From: Brenneria nigrifluens DSM 30175 = ATCC 13028
GTDB taxonomy: Bacteria > Pseudomonadota > Gammaproteobacteria > Enterobacterales > Enterobacteriaceae
Length of the DNA: 64,000 nt
Direction of reading: 5' to 3'
NCBI RefSeq assembly: GCF_005484965.1
Contig: NZ_CP034036.1
Coordinates: forward strand, 1,860,001 to 1,924,000
The translations under genes were made by a program, and so were the position numbers. Shown one piece after another: positions 1 through 9,523 of the stretch (the first letter of the stretch is position 1; the number at the start of each line of letters is the position of its first letter). The notes beneath the pieces were generated by a model. It ran no database searches. It saw nothing but the letters and a program-made list of their open reading frames with translations, and was not told the DNA's origin.

Positions 1-2866
1 CGTGGCGATTCTGGCGCGTCTGGCGGGGGAGACGCGCTTTCTCGGTCTGACGTTCACGCCGCGCGGCGGCGGCACAGGAACCAACGGTCAGGCCCTGAAT
101 AAGGGCATTGTGGTGGATATGTCGCGTTATATGAACCGCATCCTGGAGATTAACCCGGAGCAGGGTTGGGTCAGAGTCGAGGCCGGCGTGATTAAAGATC
201 AGCTCAACCAGTATCTTAAACCGTTCGGCTACTTTTTCGCCCCGGAGTTATCCACCAGCAACCGCGCCACGCTGGGCGGCATGATTAACACCGATGCCTC
301 GGGACAAGGGTCGCTGGTGTACGGTAAAACCTCCGATCATGTGCTGGGCCTGCGCGCGCTGCTGCTCGGCGGTGAAATGCTGGATACGCAGGCTATGCCC
401 GTGGCGTTGGCGGAACAGTTGGCGCGGGAATCCTCCGCGGTCGGGCGGATTTATCATACCGTGCTGCACCGCTGCCGCGAGCAGCGTCAGCTTATTGTCG
501 ACAAATTTCCCAAATTGAACCGTTTTCTTACCGGGTACGATTTGCGCCATGTTTTCAGCGATGACCTGCAAACCTTTGACCTGACGCGCATTCTTACCGG
601 GGCCGAAGGGACGCTGGCGTTTGTTACCGAAGCCAAGCTCGATATTACGCCGCTGCCGAAAGTGCGGCGGCTGGTAAACGTCAAATATGACTCCTTCAAC
701 TCGGCCCTGCGCAATGCGCCCTTTATGGTGGAAGCGCAGGCGCTGTCGGTGGAAACCGTGGACTCCAGCGTATTGAATCTGGCGCGCGAGGATATTGTCT
801 GGCACTCCGTCAGAGAACTGATTACCGATGTGCCTAATCAGGATATGCTGGGGCTGAATATCGTGGAGTTCGCCGGTGATGATGAAGCCTTGATCGACGG
901 GCGGGTGCGCCAGCTCTGTCAACGGCTGGATGCGCTGCTGGCAAGCGGCGAGGCCGGGGTTATCGGCTATCAGACCTGTAACGATCTGGCGGACATTGAA
1001 CGCATTTATGGCATGCGCAAGAAAGCGGTCGGTTTGCTGGGAAACAGTAAAGGGCTGGCGAAACCGATCCCGTTTGCCGAGGATACCTGCGTGCCGCCGC
1101 AGCATCTGGCGGATTATATTGCCGAATTTCGCGAACTGCTGGACAGCCACAACCTGACCTACGGTATGTTCGGCCATGTGGATGCGGGGGTGTTGCACGT
1201 ACGCCCGGCGCTGGATATGTGCGATCCGCAGCAGGAAATGCTGATGAAGCGGCTTTCCGATAAAATTGTGGCATTAACCGCGAAATACGGCGGCCTGCTG
1301 TGGGGAGAGCACGGCAAAGGGTTTCGCGCCGAGTACAGTCCGGCGTTTTTCGGCCCCGAACTGTATGCCGAGCTGCGGCGCATCAAAGCCGCGTTCGATC
1401 CCGATAACCGGCTTAATCCCGGTAAAATCTGCGCTCCGCTGGAGCTGGATGCGCCGATGATGAAAGTGGACGCCGCCAAACGCGGCACCTACGATCGTAC
1501 CATTCCGCTGGCGGTGCGTGGCTCTTTCCGCGGCGCGCTGGAGTGTAACGGCAATGGCCTATGCTTCAATTTTGATGCCCGCAGCCCGATGTGTCCTTCG
1601 ATGAAAATCACCGGCAACCGCATCCATTCGCCGAAAGGCCGGGCGACGCTGGTGCGGGAATGGCTGCGTTTGCTGGCGGAGCAGGGGGTTGATCCGCTGG
1701 AACTGGAGAAACGACTGCCGCAGCAGAAACTCAGCCTGAATACCCTGATCCAGAAAACCCGCAATAGCTGGTATGCCCGTCAGGGCGAGTATGATTTTTC
1801 CCATGAGGTGAAAGAGGCGATGTCGGGGTGCCTGGCTTGTAAAGCCTGCTCGACGCAGTGTCCGATCAAGATTGACGTACCCGGTTTTCGCTCCCGTTTC
1901 CTGCAACTGTATCACACCCGCTATTTGCGGCCGGCGAGGGATTATCTGGTGGCCGGGGTGGAGAGCTATGCGCCGCTGATGGCGCGCAGTCCCAAGACCT
2001 TCAACTTCTTTTTGAAAATGCCGTGGGTGAATGCGCTGAGCCGTCGGCAGATCGGCATGGTCGATCTGCCGTTGCTCTCTTCTCCGTCGCTGCGCCAGCA
2101 GTTTGCCGGTCACCGCGCCGGTAAAACCACGCTGGAACAGCTGGAAAAATTGTCCGCGCAGGAGCGCCGGCAATATGTATTAATCGTTCAGGATCCCTTT
2201 ACCAGCTATTATGATGCGCAAGTGGTGGCCGATTTTGTGCATCTGGTGGAGAAATTGCGCTTGAAACCGGTGCTGCTGCCGTTTTCTCCCAACGGCAAGG
2301 CGCAACACATTAAAGGCTTTTTGCAGCGCTTTGCCAAAACCGCGGCGAAAACCGCCGATTTCCTTAATCGCGTCGCCAGACTGGAGATACCGATGGTCGG
2401 CGTCGATCCGGCGCTGGTGCTGTGCTATCGCGATGAATACCGGGAGATACTGGGGGATAAACGGGGCGACTTTAAGGTGCAACTGGTGCATGAGTGGCTG
2501 ATGACCTCGCTGGCGGGAAAAACCGCTCAGGCCGTCGCCGGCGAATGCTGGTATCTGTTCGGACACTGCACGGAAACCACCGCGTTGCCCGCCAGTACCC
2601 AGCAGTGGGTGGATATTTTCTCCCGCTTTGGCGCCCGGCTGGAAAACGTCAGCGTCGGTTGTTGCGGCATGGCGGGAACCTACGGCCATGAAAGCAGCAA
2701 TCTGGCGAATTCGCAGGGTATTTATGCGCTCTCCTGGCAACAGGCCCTGCAGAAGTTGCCGCAACAGCGCTGTCTGACCACCGGCTACTCCTGCCGCAGC
2801 CAGGTGAAACGGATGGAGGGTCGCGGGCTGCGTCATCCTCTACAGGCCTTGCTGGAGATTATCTGA
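1..2866 (+). CDS. ydiJ: YdiJ-type FAD-linked/Fe-S D-2-hydroxyacid dehydrogenase, 5' partial
   Basis: The product is a cytoplasmic flavoprotein of the FAD-linked oxidase (D-lactate/D-2-hydroxyglutarate dehydrogenase) family fused to Fe-S and CCG modules. The frame is open from the first base and the first codons align inside the FAD domain of E. coli YdiJ (1018 aa), so about 60 N-terminal residues lie outside the window; the GTG at 2 is not a real start. Counting from there, the FAD-binding TPRGGGTGTNG motif is at residues 19-29, a CNGNGLC/CP cysteine cluster near 514-530, a ferredoxin-like CLACKACSTQCP cluster near 611-622, and the CCG-type GCCGMAG motif near 887. The stop overlaps the menI start by one base (TGATG), so the two are probably co-transcribed. 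In vivo substrate is inferred from the family. Confidence 0.93.
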   Translation, partial: VAILARLAGETRFLGLTFTPRGGGTGTNGQALNKGIVVDMSRYMNRILEINPEQGWVRVEAGVIKDQLNQYLKPFGYFFAPELSTSNRATLGGMINTDASGQGSLVYGKTSDHVLGLRALLLGGEMLDTQAMPVALAEQLARESSAVGRIYHTVLHRCREQRQLIVDKFPKLNRFLTGYDLRHVFSDDLQTFDLTRILTGAEGTLAFVTEAKLDITPLPKVRRLVNVKYDSFNSALRNAPFMVEAQALSVETVDSSVLNLAREDIVWHSVRELITDVPNQDMLGLNIVEFAGDDEALIDGRVRQLCQRLDALLASGEAGVIGYQTCNDLADIERIYGMRKKAVGLLGNSKGLAKPIPFAEDTCVPPQHLADYIAEFRELLDSHNLTYGMFGHVDAGVLHVRPALDMCDPQQEMLMKRLSDKIVALTAKYGGLLWGEHGKGFRAEYSPAFFGPELYAELRRIKAAFDPDNRLNPGKICAPLELDAPMMKVDAAKRGTYDRTIPLAVRGSFRGALECNGNGLCFNFDARSPMCPSMKITGNRIHSPKGRATLVREWLRLLAEQGVDPLELEKRLPQQKLSLNTLIQKTRNSWYARQGEYDFSHEVKEAMSGCLACKACSTQCPIKIDVPGFRSRFLQLYHTRYLRPARDYLVAGVESYAPLMARSPKTFNFFLKMPWVNALSRRQIGMVDLPLLSSPSLRQQFAGHRAGKTTLEQLEKLSAQERRQYVLIVQDPFTSYYDAQVVADFVHLVEKLRLKPVLLPFSPNGKAQHIKGFLQRFAKTAAKTADFLNRVARLEIPMVGVDPALVLCYRDEYREILGDKRGDFKVQLVHEWLMTSLAGKTAQAVAGECWYLFGHCTETTALPASTQQWVDIFSRFGARLENVSVGCCGMAGTYGHESSNLANSQGIYALSWQQALQKLPQQRCLTTGYSCRSQVKRMEGRGLRHPLQALLEII

Positions 2867-3282
2867 TGCTATGGAAACGACAGGTTACCCTCGAACAGCT
2901 TAATCAGCAGAGTCGGGGGTGTATGATTGGCTTGCTGGGGATCCGCTACACGCGGATAACGGACGATTGCCTGGAAGGGATGATGCCGGTGGATGACCGT
3001 ACCCGCCAGCCGTTCGGCCTGCTGCACGGCGGGGCGTCGGTGGTGCTGGCCGAGTCCCTCGGTTCGGTGGCCGGCTATCTGTGTACCGAAGGGGATCAAC
3101 AGGTGGTGGGTATGGAGGTCAATGCCAATCACCTGCGCGCGGTGGTTGACGGCGAGGTGCGCGGCGTGTGCCGCGCTCTGCACGCCGGGCGACGCAATCA
3201 GGTATGGCAGATAGATATTTTCGATAGCCGGGATCGCCTGTGCTGCACCTCACGCCTGACGACCGCGGTAATTACGCCGTAG
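2866..3282 (+). CDS. menI: 1,4-dihydroxy-2-naphthoyl-CoA thioesterase (hotdog fold)
   Basis: This is a 138-residue hotdog thioesterase equal in length to E. coli MenI/YdiI (136 aa), which hydrolyses DHNA-CoA in menaquinone synthesis. The diagnostic segment LLHGGASVVLAES places the catalytic glutamate at residue 63, the same number as in E. coli. The ATG overlaps the last base of the ydiJ stop, indicating translational coupling. The ydiJ-menI-suf order matches E. coli. The assignment is firm; activity on other acyl-CoA esters is possible because the family is promiscuous. Confidence 0.93.
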   Translation: MLWKRQVTLEQLNQQSRGCMIGLLGIRYTRITDDCLEGMMPVDDRTRQPFGLLHGGASVVLAESLGSVAGYLCTEGDQQVVGMEVNANHLRAVVDGEVRGVCRALHAGRRNQVWQIDIFDSRDRLCCTSRLTTAVITP

Positions 3283-3283
3283 C

Positions 3284-3340
3284 CCTGACCGACAACCGCA
3301 CCGGCCGCATTTTGCCGTCCGCTGCGGTTGGTTTGTCAGG
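3284..3340. other. Long hairpin after menI
   Basis: CCTGAC (3284-3289) pairs with GTCAGG (3335-3340), and inside this CAACCGCA (3293-3300) pairs with TGCGGTTG (3323-3330). The structure lies between the convergent ends of menI and the unknown gene at 3365. No T-tract follows on either strand, so it may act as a processing or Rho-dependent stop rather than a classical terminator. Confidence 0.4.
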
Positions 3341-3364
3341 TCGTGGCTTATGCGCTATGGGCCG

Positions 3365-3766
3365 TCAGGGCAAAAAGGGAACCCGCTTGACGAAATCGCT
3401 CTGGAAAGCGGTGGCTTTATCCCACGAACCCTGGATGCTCAGTTGGTGGCAGATGGTCTTTAGCGTATTGCGTGCGAAGTAGTAGCTCTGGACCCGGAAC
3501 AGGTGGCAGCGCTCCTCATTATTTATTTCTTTAATCAGTCGGTTATGTAATTTTACCAAGGCGTGGAGATAGCTGGCGTCGTCGCCGTTTCTCAGACAAA
3601 GATCGACCATATCCATGCAGGCGTTATGATAGCGTCTTAGATGGTCGATATGGCTTCCCGGCCGATTCAGACGCGCCTCCGCCATATAGAAATCCACGGT
3701 GGCGTTGCGGATTTGGAATTTATATTCGTCAATCTGATGTTGCAGCCAGGCATTCACGGAAAGCAT
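3365..3766 (-). CDS. Unknown 133-aa protein behind a Fur box
   Basis: I do not recognise this protein. It is a 133-residue, soluble, His/Arg/Leu-rich and probably all-helical product with no signal peptide or membrane segment. It contains two cysteines (CMDMVDLC) in the middle and RCHLFRV and TICHQL further on. The ATG at 3766 has only a weak ribosome-binding site. A near-consensus Fur operator begins about 22 bases upstream, so expression is probably iron-repressed. It is convergent with menI and divergent from suf. Base composition is normal for the region. An iron-starvation role is inferred only from the operator and the suf neighbourhood. Confidence 0.65.
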   Translation of the reverse strand: MLSVNAWLQHQIDEYKFQIRNATVDFYMAEARLNRPGSHIDHLRRYHNACMDMVDLCLRNGDDASYLHALVKLHNRLIKEINNEERCHLFRVQSYYFARNTLKTICHQLSIQGSWDKATAFQSDFVKRVPFLP

Positions 3767-3785
3767 GGGATCTCAACCCTGAATA

Positions 3786-3810
3786 TCAAATGATAATCAT
3801 TATCATATTT
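3786..3810. promoter_or_regulatory. Fur box
   Basis: The palindromic core GATAATCATTATC lies at 3792-3804. Over the 19-base Fur consensus window (3786-3804) the match is 16 of 19. It sits directly upstream of the 133-aa gene read leftward and about 460 bases upstream of sufA, so the close target is the small gene. Confidence 0.75.
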
Positions 3811-4264
3811 ATAAAAATAGTCGGGATCAATGGCTAAAACGATCGCTAGCCATAAAAAATCGCCGGGAGCGATTTTCAACGTCGCTTGCGACGGCCCGGA
3901 GGGTGACGGGCAGGGATAGCCCGTCATAAAAATTTGCTGCTGATGAAATTAAATCATCATTTACTTTCCCTGTTTTATAAATAGGTATCCTCGATGAATG
4001 TTATACTAATGATAATAAATTGATAACTTTTCCCTGGGCGTGACCGGCAAGGGATATAATTTAGTCTTTGTTTATCAATGGATTAATCTGTAATTCACCG
4101 GGCGATTTTCGCCGGGGAGGGCGATGCGCGCGGGCGGCCGCCGCCATGCAAAAGCAAATGTTACGAATAGCCCTGCAAAACAAGAGGTTGAAGCTATATC
4201 CATTATCACTAACATTAGGGGAAACCAGCCTGAAACTGGTACCACACGTAATGAGGTATGCCTT
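3811..4264. other. suf upstream region with a second Fur-like site
   Basis: This is about 450 bases without a gene. An AT-rich stretch at 4001-4030 contains a weaker Fur-like match (12 of 19, 4005-4023), a plausible position for the suf promoter operator by analogy with E. coli, where Fur controls suf. The following 100 bases include a very GC-rich patch (4120-4145). I could not place IscR, OxyR or IHF sites with confidence. Confidence 0.4.
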
Positions 4265-4636
4265 ATGCAAACGGAAAGTGTAGGAACGTTTTCACTGGAT
4301 GAAAATATCTGGCAGGGACTGACGCTGACGGATAGCGCGGCAAAACAGATAACCAACTTAATGCGGCAGGATGCCGCGATAAAAGGTTTACGGCTTGGCG
4401 TCAAACAATCCGGCTGCGCCGGGTTTGGCTATGTGCTGGATCTGGTGCGCGAGCCCGAACCGGATGACCTGTTGTTCGAACGCGACGGCGCAAGACTTTA
4501 CGTACCGCTAAAGGCGATGCCTTTTATTGATGGCACCGAGCTCGATTTTGTCCGTGAAGGGCTGAATCAGGTGTTCAAGTTTAATAATCCCAAAGCTCAG
4601 CATGCCTGTGGATGCGGCGAGAGCTTCGGCATTTAA
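4265..4636 (+). CDS. sufA: SufA, A-type Fe-S carrier
   Basis: SufA carries [2Fe-2S]/[4Fe-4S] clusters from the SufBC2D scaffold to client proteins in the cytosol. The three ligand cysteines of the family are present at residues 51 (KQSGCAGFGY) and 115 and 117 (CGCGESFG). The open frame runs further upstream, but the ATG at 4265 is chosen because it gives a normal 123-residue protein (E. coli 122) and has GAGG eight bases upstream. It is the first gene of the suf operon and lies 13 bases before sufB. Confidence 0.95.
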   Translation: MQTESVGTFSLDENIWQGLTLTDSAAKQITNLMRQDAAIKGLRLGVKQSGCAGFGYVLDLVREPEPDDLLFERDGARLYVPLKAMPFIDGTELDFVREGLNQVFKFNNPKAQHACGCGESFGI

Positions 4637-4649
4637 GTGATGAAAAATT

Positions 4650-6146
4650 ATGGCACGTAGCACAGTAGATGTACCCGATGATGTCCAGATCTGGATGGGA
4701 GACGGCCGTTACAAAGAGGGCTTCTTCACCGAACTGGCGACGGATGAACTGGCACGCGGGATTAACGAAGACGTGGTCCGGGCGATTTCGGCCAAGCGTA
4801 ACGAACCCGAATGGATGCTGGAGTTCCGGCTTAACGCCTATCGGGCGTGGCTGGAAATGGAAGAGCCTCACTGGCTGAAAGCGCATTATGTCAAGCTCGA
4901 CTATCAGGATTATAGCTATTATTCGGCGCCGTCCTGTGGTCACTGTGACGACACCTGCGACTCCCAGCCGGGCGCTACCCAGCAGTCCGGCATTACGGAC
5001 GTCAACAATTACCTGACCAGCGAGGTTGAAAACGCCTTTAACCAACTGGGCGTACCGGTGCGCGAAGGCAAGTCGGTCGCGGTGGACGCGATTTTCGACT
5101 CCGTTTCCGTGGCGACGACCTACCGTCATGAACTGGCCGAGCAGGGCATCATTTTCTGTTCGTTCAGCGAGGCGATTCAGGATCACCCGGATCTGGTTCG
5201 CCAGTACCTCGGTACGGTGGTGCCTTCGAACGACAACTTTTTCGCCGCCTTGAATGCCGCGGTCGCCTCCGACGGCACCTTTGTCTATATCCCGAAAGGC
5301 GTGCGCTGTCCGATGGAGCTGTCCACCTATTTCCGTATCAACGCCGCTAAAACCGGGCAGTTTGAGCGCACCATCCTGATTGCCGACGACGACAGCTACG
5401 TCAGCTATATCGAGGGGTGTTCGGCGCCGGTACGCGACAGCTATCAGCTGCATGCGGCGGTGGTTGAGGTGATCGTCAATAAAAACGCCGAAGTGAAATA
5501 TTCCACCGTGCAAAACTGGTTTGCCGGTCAGGACGCCGAAGGCGGGATTCTGAACTTTGTCACCAAGCGGGCGCTGTGCGCCGGTGAGTATGCGAAAATG
5601 TCATGGACGCAATCGGAAACCGGTTCGGCCATTACCTGGAAATACCCCAGCGTGATTTTGCGCGGCGACAATTCGGTGGGCGAGTTTTTCTCCGTGGCGC
5701 TCACCAACGGTCGCCAGCAGGCGGATACCGGCACCAAGATGATCCATATCGGTAAAAACACCCGCTCCACCATCATCTCCAAAGGGATTTCCGCCGGCCA
5801 CAGCGAAAATACCTATCGCGGGCTGGTGAAGATCATGCCGAGCGCCACCAACGCGCGCAATTTCACCCAGTGTGATTCCATGCTGATCGGCAGCGACTGC
5901 GGCGCGCATACTTTCCCGTATGTGGAAGTGCGCAACAACACCGCGCAGTTGGAGCACGAGGCGACCACCTCGAAGATTGGCGACGATCAGCTGTTTTACT
6001 GTCTGCAGCGCGGCATCAGCGAAGATGACGCCATCTCGATGATCGTCAACGGTTTCTGTAAGGATGTTTTCTCTGAGTTGCCGCTGGAGTTTGCGGTCGA
6101 GGCGCAAAAGTTACTGGCGATTAGTCTGGAACATAGCGTGGGTTAA
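4650..6146 (+). CDS. sufB: SufB, Fe-S cluster scaffold subunit
   Basis: SufB is the scaffold subunit of the SufBC2D complex on which stress-condition Fe-S clusters are built. The protein has 498 residues (E. coli 495). The N-terminal CGHC..CDSQPG cysteine region is present. The conserved NFTQCDSMLIG segment places the essential sulfur-accepting cysteine at residue 408, and the following CGAHTFPYVEV segment and acidic residues are intact. It starts 13 bases after sufA. The gap to sufC is 81 bases, wider than the near-contiguous arrangement in E. coli. Confidence 0.97.
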   Translation: MARSTVDVPDDVQIWMGDGRYKEGFFTELATDELARGINEDVVRAISAKRNEPEWMLEFRLNAYRAWLEMEEPHWLKAHYVKLDYQDYSYYSAPSCGHCDDTCDSQPGATQQSGITDVNNYLTSEVENAFNQLGVPVREGKSVAVDAIFDSVSVATTYRHELAEQGIIFCSFSEAIQDHPDLVRQYLGTVVPSNDNFFAALNAAVASDGTFVYIPKGVRCPMELSTYFRINAAKTGQFERTILIADDDSYVSYIEGCSAPVRDSYQLHAAVVEVIVNKNAEVKYSTVQNWFAGQDAEGGILNFVTKRALCAGEYAKMSWTQSETGSAITWKYPSVILRGDNSVGEFFSVALTNGRQQADTGTKMIHIGKNTRSTIISKGISAGHSENTYRGLVKIMPSATNARNFTQCDSMLIGSDCGAHTFPYVEVRNNTAQLEHEATTSKIGDDQLFYCLQRGISEDDAISMIVNGFCKDVFSELPLEFAVEAQKLLAISLEHSVG

Positions 6147-6227
6147 TTCGTCGGTTGCCGATATTTCTTATCATCGGTCACAAAAATGATGAGCGTCACC
6201 AGATGTAAGACGCCGGAAGGATAGAGC

Positions 6228-6974
6228 ATGTTAAGTATTGAAAATCTGAAAGTCAGCGTAGAAGGCAAAGAAATCATTCAGGGGCTGAATCTCCAGGTCA
6301 AGCCGGGTGAGGTCCATGCCATTATGGGGCCGAACGGTTCCGGGAAAAGCACCCTCTCCGCGACGCTGGCCGGGCGTGAAGAGTATGAAGTGACCGACGG
6401 CACGGTGAGTTTTAAAGGAAAGGACCTGCTGGAGCTTGACCCGGAAGACCGGGCCGGCGAAGGCATCTTTATGGCGTTTCAGTACCCGGTGGAGATTCCC
6501 GGCGTCAGCAACCAGTTCTTCCTGCAAACCGCGGTCAACGCCGTGCGCAAATACCGCCAACTGGAGCCTCTGGACCGTTTCGACTTCGCCGACTTTATCG
6601 AAGACAAAATCAAACTATTGAATATGCCGGAGGATTTGCTGACCCGTTCGGTGAACGTCGGTTTTTCCGGCGGCGAGAAGAAGCGTAACGACATTCTGCA
6701 AATGGCGGCGCTTGAGCCGGAGTTATGCATTCTGGATGAAACCGACTCCGGCCTGGATATCGATGCGCTGAAAATTGTCGCCAACGGCGTGAATTCGCTG
6801 CGCAACCAGCAGCGCGCATTTATTATCGTCACGCACTACCAGCGTATTCTGGATTATATCCGGCCCGATTACGTTCACGTCCTGTATCAGGGGCGCATTG
6901 TTAAATCCGGTGATTTCTCGCTGGTGAAACAGTTGGAGGAGCAAGGCTATGGCTGGCTTACCGACCAACAGTAA
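6228..6974 (+). CDS. sufC: SufC, ABC-type ATPase of the SufBC2D scaffold
   Basis: SufC is a soluble ABC ATPase that drives conformational changes in SufB-SufD. Of 248 residues, Walker A GPNGSGKS is at about 34-41, the signature FSGGEKKR near 148 (the Suf-specific form of LSGGQ), Walker B plus D-loop ILDETDSGLD near 170, and the switch histidine in VTHYQRIL. AAGGAT lies just upstream of the ATG at 6228. The 3' end overlaps sufD by 26 bases, as in E. coli, so the two are translationally coupled. Confidence 0.97.
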   Translation: MLSIENLKVSVEGKEIIQGLNLQVKPGEVHAIMGPNGSGKSTLSATLAGREEYEVTDGTVSFKGKDLLELDPEDRAGEGIFMAFQYPVEIPGVSNQFFLQTAVNAVRKYRQLEPLDRFDFADFIEDKIKLLNMPEDLLTRSVNVGFSGGEKKRNDILQMAALEPELCILDETDSGLDIDALKIVANGVNSLRNQQRAFIIVTHYQRILDYIRPDYVHVLYQGRIVKSGDFSLVKQLEEQGYGWLTDQQ

Positions 6975-8274
6975 AACCAATACGCAGCGCAAACAGGAAC
7001 AGGCCTTGCAGCAGTGGCATAACCTGTTTGAAACCTATAGCGCCCGGCGATCGGCGGAGGCGCATCGGCACTGGCAGGAAGTGCGGCGCCTGGGGTTGCC
7101 GCAGCGTAAGCACGAGCACTGGAAATATACTCCGCTCGACGGGCTGCTGGCGCACGAGTTTGTGCTCCCCAAGGCGCCGCAGGTCGACAGGGCGGCGCTG
7201 GATGCGCTGGCGTTGCCGGTTGACTGCTGGCGTCTGGTATTTATTGACGGCGTGTTCAACGAGCAGCTCAGCGATACCCAGTGGGGGCCTTATCAGGTTG
7301 ATATCAACGCATCGCGCGCTCAGGGCGAACTGCCTGCCGCCGTCCAGCCCGAGGTGTTTCTGCACCTGACGGAAAGCCTGGCCGCCGCCAGCACGCTGAT
7401 TCGCCTGCGCGCCGGGCAGCAGGCGGAAAAGCCGCTGTATTTGCTGCATATCAGCAGCGGTCGGCAGGACGCCGCGCTGAATACCGTCCACCATCGCCAT
7501 CACCTGAACGTGGAGCGCGGCGCTGGCGCGAAGATTATCGAACACTATGTCAGCCTGGATGAGCAGGCGCACTTTACCGGCGCGCGCCTGACGATCAGCG
7601 CCGGAGAAAACAGCCGCGTCGGTCATATCAAGCTGGCGTTTGAAGCGGCGGCCGGCTACCACTTTTCCCATAACGATCTGGTGCTGGCGCGCGACGCGCA
7701 GGTGCGCAGCCACAGCTTCCTGCTGGGCGCGGGGCTGACCCGCCACCACACCAGCGCGCAGATGAACGGCGAAGGTGCCAATCTGGCGATTAACAGCCTT
7801 ATCATGCCCGTCGGCAGCGAAGTGTGCGATACCCGCACCTATCTGGAGCATAACGACGGCTACGGCGAGAGCCGCCAGCTGCATAAAACCATTGTCAACG
7901 ACCGCGCCAAGGCGGTGTTTAACGGTATGATCAAGGTCGCTCCCCGCGCGCTGAAAACCGACGGTCAGATGACCAACAATAACCTGCTGCTGGGGCGGTT
8001 GGCCGAAGTGGATACCAAGCCGCAGTTGGAAATCTATGCCGACGACGTGAAATGCAGCCACGGCGCCACCATCGGCCGTATGGACGAGGAGCAGCTGTTC
8101 TACCTGCGTTCACGCGGCATAACCCGGCAGGACGCGCACCAGATGATCATCTTCGCTTTTGCCGCCGAGTTGACGGAAGCCATTGCCGATGAGTCACTAC
8201 GGGATGTGATCTTAAAACGTATTGCGCTGCGCCTGCCGAACGCACAGGACGATTTATTGAAGGCGGAGCTATGA
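6949..8274 (+). CDS. sufD: SufD, Fe-S scaffold partner of SufB
   Basis: SufD is the SufB paralogue that completes SufBC2D and is needed for iron acquisition by the scaffold. The protein has 441 residues, slightly longer than E. coli (423) through an N-terminal insertion after MAGLPTNS. The YADDVKCSHGAT motif is intact, with the functionally important histidine at residue 371. It starts inside sufC and its stop overlaps the sufS ATG (ATGA). Confidence 0.96.
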   Translation: MAGLPTNSKTNTQRKQEQALQQWHNLFETYSARRSAEAHRHWQEVRRLGLPQRKHEHWKYTPLDGLLAHEFVLPKAPQVDRAALDALALPVDCWRLVFIDGVFNEQLSDTQWGPYQVDINASRAQGELPAAVQPEVFLHLTESLAAASTLIRLRAGQQAEKPLYLLHISSGRQDAALNTVHHRHHLNVERGAGAKIIEHYVSLDEQAHFTGARLTISAGENSRVGHIKLAFEAAAGYHFSHNDLVLARDAQVRSHSFLLGAGLTRHHTSAQMNGEGANLAINSLIMPVGSEVCDTRTYLEHNDGYGESRQLHKTIVNDRAKAVFNGMIKVAPRALKTDGQMTNNNLLLGRLAEVDTKPQLEIYADDVKCSHGATIGRMDEEQLFYLRSRGITRQDAHQMIIFAFAAELTEAIADESLRDVILKRIALRLPNAQDDLLKAEL

Positions 8275-9494
8275 CTTATCCAATCGAACGGGTTCGGGCC
8301 GATTTCCCGCTGCTGGCGACGGAAGTGAACGGACAACCCCTTGCTTACCTGGACAGCGCCGCCAGCGCACAAAAACCCCAGGCGGTGATCGACCGTGAAA
8401 CGGCGTTTTACCAGCATGAATACGCCGCCGTCCATCGCGGCATTCATACCCTGAGCGCGCAGGCCACCAGCGCCATGGAGGGCGTACGCGAACAGGTCGC
8501 CGCCTTTATCAACGCAGCTTCGGCGGAAGAGATCGTCTTTGTTCGCGGTACCACGGAGGCCATTAATCTGGTGGCCAACAGCTACGGACACACGTTCCTC
8601 CAGCCCGGTGACAACCTGCTCATTACCGAGATGGAGCATCACGCGAATATCGTTCCCTGGCAGATGCTGGCGCAGGCGCGGGGAATTGAAATCCGCGTAT
8701 TGCCGCTGGCGGCGGACGGAACGCTGGACCTGACCCGGCTCCGCGCCTCGTTGGATGACCGCACCCGCCTGGTGGCGGTGACCCATATTTCAAATGTGCT
8801 GGGCACCCTGAATCCGGTGAAAGAGATTATCGCGCAGGCAAAAGCCGCCGGGGCGGTGGTTCTGGTGGACGGCGCGCAGTCGATTATGCATCAGCCCGTC
8901 GACGTGCAGGATCTGGATTGTGATTTCTTCGTCTTTTCCGGGCATAAAATCTACGGTCCGTCGGGGATCGGCGTGTTGTATGCCAAAAGCGCGCTGTTGC
9001 AGGCGATGCCGCCGTGGGAAGGCGGCGGGGCGATGATCCGCGAAGTCAGCCTGAGCGCCGGCACCACCTATGCCGATGCGCCATGGCGTTTTGAGGCCGG
9101 TTCGCCGAATACCGCCGGCATTATGGGGCTGGGCGCGGCGCTAAGCTATGTCACGGCGCTGGGACGCGAGGCGATCCAGCGCTATGAGTCCGCGCTGATG
9201 AGCTATGCGCTGGAGGCGCTGGCCCAGGTTCCTGATTTGACGCTGTACGGCCCGGCGGAGAGAAAGGGCGTTATCGCCTTTAACCTCGGGCGGCACCATG
9301 CCTATGATGTCGGAAGTTTCCTCGACCAGTATGGAATTGCCATTCGCACCGGTCACCACTGCGCGATGCCGCTGATGGAGCACTATGCCGTTTCCAGTAT
9401 GTGCCGCGCCTCGCTGGCCGTTTATACTACCCGCGAAGAAATAGACCGGCTGGTTGCCGGGTTGCAACGTATCCATCGATTACTGGGCAACTAA
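8271..9494 (+). CDS. sufS: SufS cysteine desulfurase
   Basis: SufS is a PLP-dependent group II cysteine desulfurase that removes sulfur from L-cysteine as a persulfide. The protein has 407 residues. The PLP lysine in SGHKIYGPSG is residue 226 and the catalytic cysteine in RTGHHCAMP is residue 364, both with E. coli numbering. It overlaps sufD by four bases and is followed 29 bases later by its activator and sulfur acceptor, sufE. Confidence 0.97.
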   Translation: MTYPIERVRADFPLLATEVNGQPLAYLDSAASAQKPQAVIDRETAFYQHEYAAVHRGIHTLSAQATSAMEGVREQVAAFINAASAEEIVFVRGTTEAINLVANSYGHTFLQPGDNLLITEMEHHANIVPWQMLAQARGIEIRVLPLAADGTLDLTRLRASLDDRTRLVAVTHISNVLGTLNPVKEIIAQAKAAGAVVLVDGAQSIMHQPVDVQDLDCDFFVFSGHKIYGPSGIGVLYAKSALLQAMPPWEGGGAMIREVSLSAGTTYADAPWRFEAGSPNTAGIMGLGAALSYVTALGREAIQRYESALMSYALEALAQVPDLTLYGPAERKGVIAFNLGRHHAYDVGSFLDQYGIAIRTGHHCAMPLMEHYAVSSMCRASLAVYTTREEIDRLVAGLQRIHRLLGN

Positions 9495-9523
9495 GCGCCG
9501 CTTTGTCGCCTGGGGAGGAAAAA

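Noticed and set aside
4124..4264. Longer SufA starting at 4124
   Set aside because: It adds 47 residues absent from the family, and the GAGG site and homology support 4265.
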